This document shows positions 33,934 through 45,100 of a stretch of 64,000 bases of DNA, one piece after another (the first letter of the stretch is position 1; each line of letters begins with the position of its first letter). The translations under genes and the position numbers were made by a program. Below the pieces are notes generated by a model, which was given only the letters and a program-made list of their open reading frames with translations, was not told the DNA's origin and made no database searches. The DNA is from Hyposmocoma kahamanoa (lineage: Eukaryota; Arthropoda; Insecta; Lepidoptera; Cosmopterigidae). The DNA lies in contig NW_020653337.1 in NCBI RefSeq assembly GCF_003589595.1, positions 5,044,799 through 5,108,798 on the forward strand. The letters run 5' to 3'.

Positions 33934-34421
33934 CGTTTTATAACGACTCGACTCCATTTTACAGGAATTGACTCTAAAATTAAGACTGGGGATTCGAGTT
34001 TCTATTAATAAGACTCGTCGTTATACTAAAAGACTCAAAAGACTTAAACGACTCGAGTTGTTTGTAAAGGAAGTTTATAAATAAAAATGACGTAAGTAGT
34101 ATGTAGTAAATAATCACGTTTATTTACATATAATACAAATCGTAAAATAAATACCTTGTGTGGAAATAAAATCATGCCATACGGCTCATGACTCGCGATT
34201 CCCGAGACTATGAGGCGCCAGTCGTTTTAGTCTTTTTAGTCGTTTTAGTCCTATAAGTCTTTTAAGCTTCCTAGCGTTATAAGACTTCGACTCGATTAGC
34301 CTTCAGTTTTAGTCTTATGACTCAAGACTTGGGGGTTAAAAGACTAGAATAGTCGTGAGGCGTTAAAAATTAGTCGTGGTTTTTTAAAAGGCCTTAAAAG
34401 GCTGAGTCTCTTTCATCACTG
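33934..34421. mobile_element. Non-autonomous transposon-like block, left end in gap
   Basis: The block is filled with GACTCGA, AGTCGTTTTAGTC and AGTCTTTTAAG words in both orientations. It ends at AGTCTCTTTCATCACTG (34405-34421). Read inward, the end starts CAGTGATGAAAGAGACTC, a form like hAT-superfamily termini (CA-G-N-G). The matching left end must lie in the gap, so the target duplication cannot be tested. It has no coding capacity. Confidence 0.5.
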
Positions 34422-34424
34422 AGA

Positions 34425-35020
34425 GCCACAGGAACTGTCATAAACAGACGACAGACTTTTTCATCTCATCACTTCTCCTTAATTTCGTATCATAAAAAGT
34501 CCTCTAAGAGAACATTTATAATAAATTGAATACTGTATGCGAAATAATGCTAGTCTATTTTTCAGAACTTACCTAGTAAGAAAATATTGCTTGTAGAGCT
34601 TGTAGAGCGTGCAAAGCAATATTTTCTATTTCGAGTAAATTCCATGAGGACTATTCTGCCACGTCCCGTTAGTCCTTGAAAAATTTACTATACCTTATAA
34701 GACACGAGACAAATCGTCCGTATAACACGAACAAATTGGTGCACCGCCTCATTTCAATGGGCGTTGTTACTCAAGCGTTGCAACCGTATTTGACAGGCGA
34801 TACGTCTGTGAACACTGAACAAAATGGAAACCGTTCACGTAATGCTTTTAGAAAATAAAATTTTCGCAGACTCATTTAAAAATTTCGACTTTTGGGCACT
34901 CAATAATGAGGAGGAATGAAGATGGTATCTTTACTATTAAAATATCAAATGAACACGGTACTATTGCAGCATAAAATGATTTGAAATCGTTGATTGAAAA
35001 TAACTTTTTTGTCGGCCTTT
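34425..35020. other. Unannotated DNA
   Basis: No gene or named repeat was recognised. TAGAGCTTGTAGAGCGTGCA near 34592 is a small tandem duplication. Confidence 0.4.
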
Positions 35021-35024
35021 TAGT

Positions 35025-35107
35025 ACATAGTAGTAGAGCTGCTCGTGAATGACTGCGTGCAGGACAGTACTGCTACCTGCTGCAAAGCAGTAATGTGACG
35101 GAGAGAG
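35025..35107 (+). repeat. Family A, 5' fragment
   Basis: AGTAGTAGAGCTGCTCGTGA, CAGGACAGTACTGCTACCTG and GCAAAGCAGTAATGTGA are the first ~80 bp of the family; the rest is absent. Confidence 0.65.
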
Positions 35108-35254
35108 AAACGCGCGATGCTCCGAGGTCGGTCTTACTCAGAACATTGCATTTTATACCTTATTTCAATTTAAATAACATAAAAATACGTTGATAAATTT
35201 AATATCCTCTGCCTCCCCGTCCGCCGGTTTACGCCGCTCTTTACTGATGGACAA

Positions 35255-35532
35255 TAAAAAACCGACCTCAAAAGTTCGTGGAGTTAAATCTATTTGCCAA
35301 GTTTTATTGAAATCGATTACCAGAAAGTGCGCGAAACCAGATTCATCCCCTAGTTTGCCACCCTTAGAGGTGGAATATTTTCTTCAAATTTAAATGGGAC
35401 CACTAGTGAGGTACCCTCTTTCTAACAAAATAAGAAACATAAAAATCGATTCACAAATGTCACGTTACATAAAAAAAGCATACAGTCGAATTGAGAACCT
35501 CCTTCTTTTGAAGACGGTTAAAAACTGAACTT
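35255..35532 (+). repeat. Interspersed repeat family B
   Basis: Both inverted ends are present: AAACCGACCTCAAAAGTTCG at the start and TTCTTTTGAAGACGGTTAAA at the end. Between them are TTTATTGAAATCGATTACC, GCCACCCTTAGAGGTGG and GGTACCCTCTTTCTAACA. It lacks the ATGAATCTTCATGCGTG block, so it is an internal-deletion form. Confidence 0.8.
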
Positions 35533-35534
35533 GG

Positions 35535-36150
35535 AAGATCAGGGATTAGATATTACCACTTATATCTTTGCATATAATGTGTTTGTCCTGTATGTATTCT
35601 GGAATTATTCATCTGATTGCGATAAAATACGTGATTCGTGCCCATGCTGGTAAAAGTTGCTGAAGATACCACTGCTGGAGTTAGTACCACACTCCCACCA
35701 CAGCGGCTCAATGTTGGACATTTCCACACGTTCCCAGTGGATTTTAAACTCTCAGATAACTACCATGCACTTTGCTTCTGTATTCTTTCTAGAATTTCGC
35801 AATTTCAACAAAAAAGTTCGCGGTCTGAAACAAGTTTCAATTATACTAATCCATATTGGAAAATTAATAGCTATTATTTGGTGAGTACAATCGTCTAACG
35901 CCATTATCTTAAGAGCACTGATGTAACTTCGTTACGGCGCAAATTAAATCTTAGATTCACTTTCCAAATCAAAGCCGGATTCCAATAAAGACTAGACACA
36001 TTTGATACTTTTGCAGATTTAAAGCGGTCTATTCAATCTGGATTAAGGACCTACTGCAGAAACCAACAGACATATGAGACATATGCTAGAGTATTCCGCA
36101 GCATTAGAGTTTGTGAGCTGGTGTCGCTTCACATAAATAATAATTAATAT
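35535..36150. other. Unannotated DNA
   Basis: Two overlapping forward frames (35638-35898) have no domain or start context that I can support; no repeat was recognised. Confidence 0.35.
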
Positions 36151-36154
36151 TTTT

Positions 36155-36372
36155 AGAGTTCTTCCAGGGAAGTACTGTCACCTTACCTATTTCTGCCGCC
36201 GAGTAGTAATGTGAGCATTATACACTGTTGCGTTTAGATTTTGAAGGTTAAGGGTGCTGGCACAATCACAGGCACTTTTCAACTTATTGCCTGTATTGCC
36301 CCTTAAATCTTTGAGTGATACTGTAATTATCATGGTCAGTCGTGTCGCTTACAACCTGGTATCACAAAAAAA
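36155..36372 (+). repeat. Interspersed repeat family A, internally shortened
   Basis: Starts AGAGTTCTTCCAGGGAAGTA, keeps CTATTTCTGCCGCCGAG and GGTTAAGGGTGCTGGC. It has lost the GTGACGGGCGCAG stretch and the CATCAGGCGC motif, and ends in CTGGTATCAC and an A-run. Confidence 0.75.
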
Positions 36373-36399
36373 AAAAATATTCTGTCTAAGAATTACATA

Positions 36400-36562
36400 G
36401 ATTGCTCATGTCAAACTAGAAAATACCCTGTACTACGAGTACTAGAGCCATAGAATTCACGCCAGGGCATTATCCAAAACAACCAGACCAGAACTAAGTT
36501 AGAAAAGGTCATTTGCCAAAGTGAGACACGGAGCAAACCGTTGGGCTGCCGAAGTCATCAAA
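36400..36562 (-). repeat. tRNA-derived SINE family S2, minus
   Basis: AATACCCTGTACTACGAGTA, CCAGAGC-like and CCAGACCAGAACTAAG match the reverse of the S2 body and the 49.9-kb copy. The tRNA head at the right (36515-36560) is degraded. Confidence 0.6.
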
Positions 36563-36564
36563 TT

Positions 36565-37240
36565 TCTATCTGTCCAAGCTAAATATTTTTTAATTAAATG
36601 CCAGCCATTCAACTTAAAACGGTACACAGATTATCTAATTCTGGTCTAGACAATGATCTTATATGCGTATAAGGTAAATTAATAATAAATTTTTAGAATG
36701 AAAGTTCTTCCTTAAACAATCGTCATTACCGCAAACATTGCAGACCTCTAAACTCCTACAAATGTACCTATATTGCAAGATCTATTTCGTATGGAAGCAT
36801 TATTGCAAATGTAGTGACAATCTGCGATTGAAGTGATCTAACCGATTATGCTTAGACCGCATTCAAAGGATCTTGATTTAAAATTAAACTCGGTGGCCGA
36901 CTCAAAGTCAAATGCAAAATAGACTCGAGCTGTCTGTTAAGAAGTTATTGAAGTGACATTACGACACGAAATTAAAATACGTGAAGATCTTCTTTTAAAA
37001 GACAATTTTATATAAAAATAATTAAAATCTACGTTCAAAATAGAAATACCTTATTAGACGTGTAATACAAATAGTTATTAATAGATTCAGGCGTTACTTT
37101 GCGGAAGTGTATGTTAATAAAAATGGAAGTAAAATAATTTTGCTACTCGGCGAACCCAGTGAAGGTTACATCGTGCAAAATAGACGGGCTTATGTCGAAT
37201 ATTCGTTCATGCAGTTTGTGTTTTCTTTCTTTTTTTTATT
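36565..37240. other. Unannotated DNA
   Basis: No gene or named repeat was recognised; AT-rich with a T-run near 37230. Confidence 0.4.
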
Positions 37241-37244
37241 TTTT

Positions 37245-37320
37245 ATTTCTTCGGCTGAACGTCGAATCAGCAACCCCTGAGGATGCCTCGTAGAGAGGCG
37301 AAACACGGGTCGGGTACATT
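37245..37320 (+). ncRNA. Hammerhead-ribozyme-like motif
   Basis: From 37277 the sequence reads CTGAGGA, then a stem GCCTC/GAGGC with loop GTAGA, then GAAAC (37300-37304). CUGANGA, stem II and GAAA is the hammerhead catalytic core, with one extra T before the stem. I could not find convincing helices I and III, so it may be a worn ribozyme or only a look-alike. Similar motifs are known in Penelope-like retroelements. Confidence 0.35.
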
Positions 37321-37373
37321 TTCGGTGGTGGTGTCTGTGGCTGTTGTTGCGCTTGTGTTATTTATTTTTTGTT

Positions 37374-37565
37374 TTTTGTAATATCAAGTAACGGAACAAA
37401 CAAGTCGGTCGCCTGATGGTAAGCTACACGCCCATGACAATTCAGTGCCACTCAGAGCTTAAATCGCAAAACAAGCGCCTGTAATTTCACCCGCACCCTT
37501 ACCCTTCAAAACCGGAACACAGTAATACTGACATTACTATTTGGCGGCAGAAGTAAGTTAGGTAC
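37374..37565 (-). repeat. Family A minus copy, internally deleted
   Basis: GTAATATCAAGTAACGGAAC and CCTGATGGTAAGCTACACGC lead to CACTCAGAGCTTAAATCGCA, then directly to GCCTGTAATTTCACCCGCAC, so the CCCGTCACCCTGAGACATA part is deleted. It ends at GGCGGCAGAAGTAAGTTAGG. Confidence 0.8.
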
Positions 37566-37569
37566 AAGG

Positions 37570-39060
37570 CATTAATTTTATGCGGAGAGAGCATGGGAAA
37601 ATTAACTGCACGGAAAAAAAACAACATAAGCTATTTTGCACTATTTAATGTTCACTGGGTTCGCGGATTAGCAAATTAATTATGTAATACAAAAACACAA
37701 ATTAATTTTATAACAAACTTGTGGCATCTACAACTCAGCTACAGAGAGCGATGGGAGGTCACAAAATTCTTCATATAATAAGAATGAAAAAGAGGCGCAT
37801 TTCGCTTCAGCTCGGACTGCATGCCGCCGCATATTTTCTCTCTTATACGTAAAATTTTTCTGACCAGCTTAATGCGATTTCATGTCGATAAATATGGTAA
37901 CTCCTATAAGAATTACATTGCCCTCGCTGACATTCTGTCGTAATCCATAATGGCGTAATACACTAAAAATTATGAAATACAGAGTTCCACTCAGTAAAAA
38001 CGATATTTACATAGAATTAAAATTACAAAATATTCAAGAACAATACAGTACTGACGCAGACATTAACCGAATAAAAAAATAAAGTAAATTAGACGAAACG
38101 CTCGGTCCACATAATTTATTGTAAAATACGAATAGGTAAAAAACAGGAAAAGGAACAAAGACAAAGGTAAAGGTAAGGCTGTGATAAAACAAAGTAACGG
38201 TATAACACAGGTACAATCATATATTCCTACTTAAATTACATTCAGGTCAAACATGGTAAAAAAAGAACTGATCCTAAAAGGGCTTGTATTTGTACAAAAA
38301 ATATGCTTCACAAGCAGTTAGGTTACATGATTTTCAATGGTATAACTAGTCAGAATTTTATATGAAGTCGAGCACGTCTGCTCACTTCGGAAATACACAC
38401 GTTATTTTCGGTTGACAACTCTCCGTTAACTTTCGGTTTTCACGATCAGTGGTGATGCGTTTGTTCTGTGTTACTATTAGACCCGCTAACGGCGAATCGG
38501 TCAATAGCATATCGCAAAGATCAGCGCGAACATTTCAGTTTTAGAAATCTTTAACTGTGTTTTCCTTTGCTCACACAGAAGCTGTTCTAAATTAATTAAT
38601 ATAAAATTATTCCTATCTTTTAGTCAAGTTTCAACAATAGCACTAAGTGGACCAAAATCAAAACACCAAAAACGCGTTAGACGGTTACACAGGGCGACTT
38701 TTAGCAGTGATGCAAACGCGATGCAGAGCGATGCATTCGCTAATCATCTACTTTTTCACACGCATGCGCACACGCACATTTTAAGCAGCGCGTGACAGCA
38801 TCGCTACACTTGGGATTTATATGCAATCGCCTATAAATCGCAAGTGTAGCAATGCAATCGTCATCAAATTGCATCACCACCCTTAGAGTTTGAACCACTC
38901 TTAGATCACTGGACGTACTTACACAACGATCGGAAATAAAAACAAAAAAGTTTTTTTTTTCACCACTTGTTTTACAGCTTGCAGTGTGGGGTGATTGTTT
39001 TGAAACCTTTTAAATGGCGAATAAACAATTCTTAAACCGAAGTGCCTGTTTTTTGCAATA
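37570..39060. other. Unannotated DNA with a hairpin
   Basis: No gene was recognised. At 38803-38850 a GCTACACTTGGGATTTATA arm pairs with TATAAATCGCAAGTGTAGC (one mismatch), within a GATGCA-rich segment. This could be the centre of a MITE, but outer ends were not found. Confidence 0.45.
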
Positions 39061-39084
39061 CTCATTGTGTACGTTCGGAATTCT

Positions 39085-39335
39085 TAGGGTGCTCAATACT
39101 TTGACCAAGGCGGTGCTTCTGCCGCCAAGCTGTAATGTGAGCGTTATTAAGTTCAGACTTTGAAGAGTAAGATGCTGGTGAAAGTATAGGCACATGTGAC
39201 TTGTTAACTTTATGTTTTAGAGCAACGGGTGCAGTAGCAGGGCTTCTCAGATCTTTGCGATTTAAAGCTATGGATGGCACTGCAACTGGGTAGACGTGTC
39301 ACTTACCACAAGACACACATTTGTTCGTCATAAAA
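39085..39335 (+). repeat. Family A copy, diverged
   Basis: TTCTGCCGCCAAGCTGTAAT, TCAGATCTTTGCGATTTAAA and TTACCACAAGACACA are recognisable; many substitutions and a shortened 3' end suggest one of the older copies. Confidence 0.7.
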
Positions 39336-40370
39336 AAGAGATTGCAATGGTTATGGAGGCGTGTGTCACTTTTTTCTTACATACATACATAGTACGCGGA
39401 ATTAGATACTGTTGAAGTGCATTTTGTAATTGTTTAAAGTCAGAGTGAATAGGTATCACCTGGACGACAGTCCTGGGCTACAAATTCACTTTCCATCGAA
39501 TGAGATTGTATAGAAACAGTCAGATCCTAAGTGTCTAGGTACTTTGCATGAATTCAAATTGGACAATCTCAAAGTGGTTGCGAATTCGTAGCATGAATAA
39601 AACATTTCGGTTTGACACAAGTCGATGTTAAAGCCAGACATAGTACTTAAAAGCGAACAAAGTGAAATAAAACAAACTCAAATTATTTGGAGACAAAAAT
39701 GCTTTCGTTGTGTTTAAAAATACTTTCCTCCGACTCAATAATCTTGTAAAGAACGTTTTTTTGAAGACAAATTTTTAGTGATTACCCAAACATCAATAGA
39801 AGTGAACACATTACATAATTTTTGAGATATTAAAAAGATAAAAATATTTATATGTCATTATTTTCAGCATCCATGTGTCAGCGACAATGTGAAGTGAACT
39901 AATGTGTAACCGGTTACGTCTGTATATTTTTAGATTTACTTGATTTGTCTTTTTATCAAAAAAGATCGAGCAAAGACAAACAAAAATTTCTTCCGAACTG
40001 GGGTTATAAATATACCTACAGTGTTATTTTTAATGTTACAGTATGGAGAAATCCGAAACCACAGAAGATACAAGGAACCTGTCTTAGGAACCATTAAGTC
40101 TCTTCTTCTGAAAATAATTTTGGCATAGCCAATTTTTTGGTCAAGCGTAAGTTGTCCATAAAAATGAATAAAGTCGATCATAATTTTTTTAGCGGTGATC
40201 GACTCAGTTTTATATCGGGATTGTTTCATTGTATATGACGAAAAAAATCGGGACAACAGAAGTTGGTAAGATTTCTTAAAACGTTTTTCATACAAAATGG
40301 ATAAAATCGACTTTTTTTAATGCTAATGGACTTAGCTTCTTGTAAGGATTATTTAATTTTACTGCATCTT
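39336..40370. other. Unannotated DNA
   Basis: Frames on both strands at 39936-40295 lack any motif. CATAAAAATGAATAAAGTCGA near 40157 is loosely repeated at 40288 (CATACAAAATGGATAAAATC), suggesting a small diverged duplication. Confidence 0.35.
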
Positions 40371-40371
40371 T

Positions 40372-40484
40372 ATTCTTCAAAACCGGAACGCAATAATGGT
40401 CACATTACTGCTTGGCGGCAGAAATAGGTAAGGCAGCATTTACCTGGATAAACCCTTTCACAAAGAGCTCTACTGCTGCTAAAT
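40372..40484 (-). repeat. Family A minus copy, 5' part only
   Basis: TTCAAAACCGGAACGCAATA, TTGGCGGCAGAAATAGGTAA and AAAGAGCTCTACTGCTGCTA are present. This is the start of the family with the rest missing. Confidence 0.75.
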
Positions 40485-40911
40485 ACTTATTATAAATGCT
40501 AAACAATGATACCTAAGTAAGACAGTAATGTCCGAAGAGTATTCTATTTTACTTCTATTTCCGCAGACAATAGAAAATTTTGAGTAATGTTTTAAATGTA
40601 GCTGTGACGTGTCATCTTGTCACGCGACTTGTCCTGTCGCGCGACAGACGATGCCGTATGATAGACATGTGAGAGACACGGACGTCATTAAATATACATA
40701 ATGGAACTTCCTATTTGACAGTAACGAGAACGCCTTGTTGTTATGACGAAAATGAGACAATATAATATGTAGCAGGAATCATGAGAGAGGACTGATTTGA
40801 AAACAATATTTTGATTTAAATCTCCCTTTGGGTTATTTCTAATTAGCCCGAAATCATTCAACGGCGCGGTCATAAAATTAAAAAGAAAATCTTACACTAC
40901 AATTCCTTTTT

Positions 40912-41032
40912 TTGGTGAAATTACAGGGACATGAGTCTTGTCAACTTATATCTCAGGGTAACGGGCACAGTGGTAGTGCCTCTTGCGATTTTAAGCTCTG
41001 AGTGGCACTGCAACTTGTTCGTCCCGTCATAT
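40912..41032 (+). repeat. Family A plus copy, 3' part
   Basis: GGTGAAATTACAGGGACATG, ATCTCAGGGTAACGGGCACA and GCTCTGAGTGGCACTGCAAC lead to TTGTTCGTCCCGTC. It lies about 430 bp from the 5'-only minus copy at 40.4 kb, so the two are not halves of one element in a simple orientation. Confidence 0.75.
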
Positions 41033-41640
41033 GCACGAAATACTATTTGTTTCACGATCATATACTCGGACACTTAAACAATAAAAATTGCCAACGTAAT
41101 TAAGTAGAGAAAACTAACCTGAAAATTACCCACATTTGATTACACACATACAGATCGAACGGCATGTAAAATGTAACGATTTTGAAAATAACTAAACTCA
41201 TAATCCATCCTCAGGACGCCAATGGATTTATGCGCCTGCGGTTATATTTATATAATCACAGTGTTATTCCATAATTATCCACTTTCAAAGTTGAAACGGA
41301 CACAGTAATCAGAGTGGACGTTTGAAGTGTATCAATTTCCTAAAGAAAAGGATCGCGTCGTCGGAACACTATCACCTAAAAAGCGCATTATCTGATCATG
41401 AGGTTAAAGTGCGGACCGGGGTTTAAAAAACCTGGTTTTAATGTTCATTACGTCCTCGGAAATACGACTTAATCTGTAACCCTTGAGTCTAAAATTACAT
41501 TTCGTTACATTGTTGCTACAAAAGTTACATTTTACAAATTCGTTTTTGTAATTAAGAGCGCTACTTGTAACAGATCAAGATCGATCAGAAAAAAATAAAA
41601 ATAAAAAAGTAAATATGCTCAAGAAAAATTCAATCAATGT
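41033..41640. other. Unannotated DNA
   Basis: No gene or repeat was recognised. Confidence 0.4.
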
Positions 41641-41642
41641 AA

Positions 41643-41735
41643 TATATGTATGTGAACTTCAATTAAATATACAAGCCATGACACTACAAACTGCATGACT
41701 ATCTGTCGTCACGACTTAATGGGAACGCGCCCTTA
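41643..41735. mobile_element. Solo right end of a Harbinger-type element
   Basis: About 90 bp match the last 90 bp of the element that ends at 56071: TTAAATATACAAG, then ACTGC, ATCTGTCGTCACGAC and GGGAACGCGCCC. TTA follows directly (41733-41735), fitting the TWA target of PIF/Harbinger elements. No left end was found upstream, so it is truncated. Confidence 0.75.
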
Positions 41736-41739
41736 CTTT

Positions 41740-42570
41740 ATTGTCTAATTTGGGTGCGTTCGTAAATAGTCGATTAAAAAAAAATTCAACGTCCTCCAAC
41801 ATTACGAAAATTGCCTTAAAACCAAAAAATTCGTATTGCGCGAGAAGGTCAAAAGATACGAAAAATTAAGAAATGTAATCATATGGCGTGAGGCCCGAAG
41901 TCATTTCGTTTACTCACGACGTAGTTTTTGCTGTTCATTACTTTAATGCTGATTACTAAATCTGAAATGAGTCAGTGAGCGATAGTTTGTAAGAACCGTC
42001 AATGCACTACCAAAAACCCTGATCATAAAACATTGTATAAATAGATCTACATCGTGCGCATAATCCTTAAAACCAGACGAATCCAGTTTAAACCAGCTTC
42101 GACTAGATTTAACACGACTTTGTCTAAAATGTGCTGAGTGAATAAGACTGTTCGCATTAAAACGAGGTATTTACACGTACTTCGGCTAGACGAGGACTAA
42201 GTGGGGTGGTATAATCTTGAGAATGCTGTTCAGTCGAGATCGCAACGACGTCGGTTGTCTCAATCTGAAACATTAGAATTTATTTTTGGGTAATTTTTAG
42301 ATTACTTTTCTCTACCTAATCTCGGTGGTAATTTTTATTATTTACGTATTTAATATAGTTAAAACAAACCTAAAAACAATATTATATTTTATTATATTTT
42401 CATTATCGTATTTATTTACTTTCGAAATTATTATTTGCTTAATTTATACAACATGGAAATGTCGATAGCTAGCTGGTTATGGTATTCACGGCATTCTCTA
42501 GGTTATAGCTGAAAATCAGCGGCTTGCTCCTGAGTAAACACCTACGACGACTGAGAGCTAAGGCCTTTTT
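41740..42570. other. Unannotated DNA
   Basis: No gene or named repeat was recognised. Confidence 0.4.
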
Positions 42571-42574
42571 GCAC

Positions 42575-42718
42575 TGCTACAGCACACATACATGACTGGG
42601 TGTCAGGCAGTGCTGCGACTCTGCTGTTTTTTTCTTTTTATTATATTACATATTTTTCTGTTATGTATTGTGTCTGTGGAACCAAATAAACGATTTATCT
42701 GTCTATCTATCTACAATG
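42575..42718 (+). mobile_element. Retroelement 3' end with a TATC tail
   Basis: CTGTTATGTATTGTGTCTGT precedes CCAAATAAACG and then TTTATCTGTCTATCTATCTA. A poly(A) signal followed by a short (TATC) repeat is the expected form of a non-LTR element end. No coding part is visible upstream. Confidence 0.5.
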
Positions 42719-42902
42719 TTCTAGAAAAGTAAACTGAAAATTACCCTTGTATTTTTCTTTGCTTCGAATGACTTACATCGAAGTTTTTCAATGAACCTTA
42801 GACTCTTACCTTCGAAATATTCAACTACTAAGTATTGATTTTATTGCATATCATAATGTTCTACTACTATATTCAACTATTTTTGTGAAATGACTCCACT
42901 TG

Positions 42903-43140
42903 TATATTTACAACCTCCTTAATCAAGTGGCTTGCACACCGATTTTCATAATGTCGCCATCTCGGAGTCCCGGATTCGATTCCCAGCCGGATCAATGTAG
43001 AAAACTAACTTTTCTATATTGTCTCGGGTCTGAGTGTTTGTGGTAACGTTATTGTTTCTGATTTCAATAACACATATGTTTTAGCTACTTACTTTGGGAT
43101 CAACGCAACGCATGTGATGCTGTCCAATATTAATTTAGTT
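42903..43140 (+). repeat. tRNA-derived SINE family S2, best copy
   Basis: The head has AAGTGGCTTGCACACCG and box B GGATTCGATTCCC (about 42971). The body continues AACTTTTCTATATTGTCTCG and GTCTGAGTGTTTGTGGTAAC and ends near CAACGCAACGCATGTGATGC. It aligns with the 5.3-kb copy along its whole length. Confidence 0.75.
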
Positions 43141-43184
43141 TGTTATAATTAATGGACTGTCGGGTATGAAATATTTGCTATGTA

Positions 43185-43335
43185 ATAATTTAGCCTACAT
43201 TTATTTATCTCGTGAATTTTGGATGTAATTTGTGGTTGTCTATGTGTGTGTCCATGGCGCCCGCGACACAGGGTTTCCCTAGTGCGGGGCTACGTTGAGT
43301 GTATGCGTTTATTATAACAAAAAAAATAATAATGA
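43185..43335 (+). repeat. SINE family S4, body and A-rich tail
   Basis: TACATTTATTTATCTCGTGA, TGTGGTTGTCTATGTGTGTG, GGCGCCCGCGACACAGGG and GTGCGGGGCTACGTTGAG are followed by an AAAAAAAATAATAATG tail. It lacks a clear tRNA head. Confidence 0.65.
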
Positions 43336-43985
43336 AAAAAAAGTAATGCAGTGCAAAAGTAAAAAAAAAATGTTAAAAAGTGCAGTCGATTTGAGAACTT
43401 CTTATTTTTCTATTTAAGAAATATTTATATATACATATATATAAAAATTGTTAATATAAAGGTCGAACACAGAGAAAAATTCATTCATTCAGACTTTTTA
43501 TTTTTGATTTTTTTTTACAAAAAGCAGGTAAATCTAAAAAACATTTGTGGTAAACTGTTACCGAAAACCGCTTCCAAATTCGTTCACCTATTTAAAAGGT
43601 TATGTTATGTTATTGTGTAGATTTTTATGAACTGTCACAGGAATAATCCGAGATGATTTTTAGTGTAATTACGATTTCACTTACACGATATCACAACCGT
43701 GATCAATAATTAGTCTGGCCCGCAAACCAAACATCAATAGAATCCAGTCAACAAGCCGTCCCTGCGGAGTATTTACAGTTTGATGCATTGCCTTCACATT
43801 GCCATAACTCTGCGGTACTGTGACATGAATGCTTGAATTAGTTCTGGGTTTTGGGACGTTTGTAACCATTGTTTATGGGGAATATTGCTTATAAGACGTG
43901 ACTGATATTACAACAGATGCTGAAAATTTCTTTGTTGGTAATAATATTTAGGTACAAGCTGGAACTATGTACCGACGCAACAGTT
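43336..43985. other. Unannotated DNA
   Basis: No gene was recognised. The minus frame at 43681-43869 has no domain. The sequence contains T-runs and a TATATATACATATATATA run near 43428. Confidence 0.35.
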
Positions 43986-43989
43986 TGTC

Positions 43990-44240
43990 GACTCAATGAA
44001 GGAAGAGAAGATAGAATGAATGAATGAATGAATGAATTAATTAAATATTCTTTATTGCACATTAAAATTACAATGACAACATAGAACTGTAATGTAAGTA
44101 TCACAGAGTAAGCTAATGTACGACAAGTGGTGCAACTTTGTGATTAGAAGCTGTAGTAGGATGGGGTGTAGAGGGTGGTAGAGACTTGCTCGGCTTGCTG
44201 GTGCTGGTGTACTACTTCCAGGAATCAAACGACAGACAGG
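43990..44240 (-). mobile_element. Retroelement 3' end with a TTCA tail, minus
   Basis: Read on the minus strand, TAATTTTAATGTGCAATAAA is followed by GAATATTTAATTAATTCATT and then about five ATTC units. The AATAAA plus tetranucleotide tail marks the 3' end of a non-LTR element. The 91-codon minus frame upstream (44327-44052) has no identifiable domain. Confidence 0.5.
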
Positions 44241-44469
44241 AAATTTGGTGAAGATAACTTGGTTTATTGTACAGATGCTTACAATACACAAGTGTCCATT
44301 AAAAGGGATTCGTCCCGTAAGATGCAAGCGCGGCGCAAAGTCCGCGACAAGTCCCGGTGGGTGCGAATCTTACAAAAAGACACTCACTCAGAGGTGTTCT
44401 CGTAGCCTGTCCCGAAAAATAAGCGTGAGTTCGAGATGCTTCCTTAGTCATGAGGATAACGAAAATAAT

Positions 44470-44928
44470 AAAAGGTCTCATCACGCCTTGAACCTCTGCA
44501 ACTGCGTAGAGATGTTGCATCGCTTAGCGCCTTTTACCGCATGTACCATGGTGAGTGCTCTGAAGAGCTGTTCAACCTCATCCCCCCTTCCCCGTTCCTG
44601 CTCAGAAGCACGCGTGCTGGCCTTCGTAGTCACCGTTTCACTACCTGCCGAATTCCATCGCGTACTAAAAGGTTCGGTGGCTCCTTTCTCTGCCGCACGG
44701 TTGACAAATGGAACTCCCTTCCGGCACATGTCTTCCCTCCCTCTTATGATATGGGGTCCTTCAAACGAGGCGTGAAGAGGCATATTGTAGGCAGGCAGGG
44801 TGGAGGTGGCTAGTGCAGTGAGGATTTCATCGCTGCACTAGGTTCCTTCGCGTTTGGATACCACTTTCCACTTAACATCAGGTGGAGTGGAGTCATTTGC
44901 CTGTCATGTATAAAAAAAAAAAAAACCG
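44470..44928 (+). mobile_element. LINE 3' end: reverse-transcriptase tail, 3' UTR and poly(A)
   Basis: The frame reads LRRDVASLSAFYRMYHGECS, EELFNLIP, FLCRTVDKWNSLPAHVFP, then YDMGSFKRGVKRHIVGRQ and a stop near 44813. The FYRxYxGECSEEL and WNSLP..FKRGVKR pattern is a standard lepidopteran LINE C-terminus. The 3' UTR includes AACATCAGGTGGAGTGGAGT and ends in a 13-A run. Only the last ~110 codons remain, so it is a 5'-truncated dead copy. Confidence 0.85.
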
Positions 44929-45029
44929 TAGATAAGCAATCGTTGAATCGATCAATTATAACTATAGATAAGTAGAAGAATAGATCAGATCTCATACAAA
45001 ATACTAGGACCTGTCCCTGGTATTTTGTA

Positions 45030-45100
45030 TTACATTAGGGAAAACTTTAACACCGCGAATCAGAAATTGCGTTTTCTGTGCCAATGCCATCTAGTAAACA
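45030..45100. repeat. Short dispersed block shared with 22.5 kb
   Basis: AGGGAAAACTTTAACACCGC, CAGAAATTG and TGTGCCAATGCCATCTAG line up with 22505-22566 in the same order. The family is unknown to me. Confidence 0.45.

Noticed and set aside
43960..44040. GAATGA repeat as a stand-alone microsatellite
   Set aside because: It directly follows a poly(A) signal on the minus strand and is better read as a retroelement tail.
44245..44775. 176-codon plus-strand open frame
   Set aside because: It overlaps the LINE C-terminus in the wrong frame. The frame at 44541-44813 carries the recognisable LINE residues.
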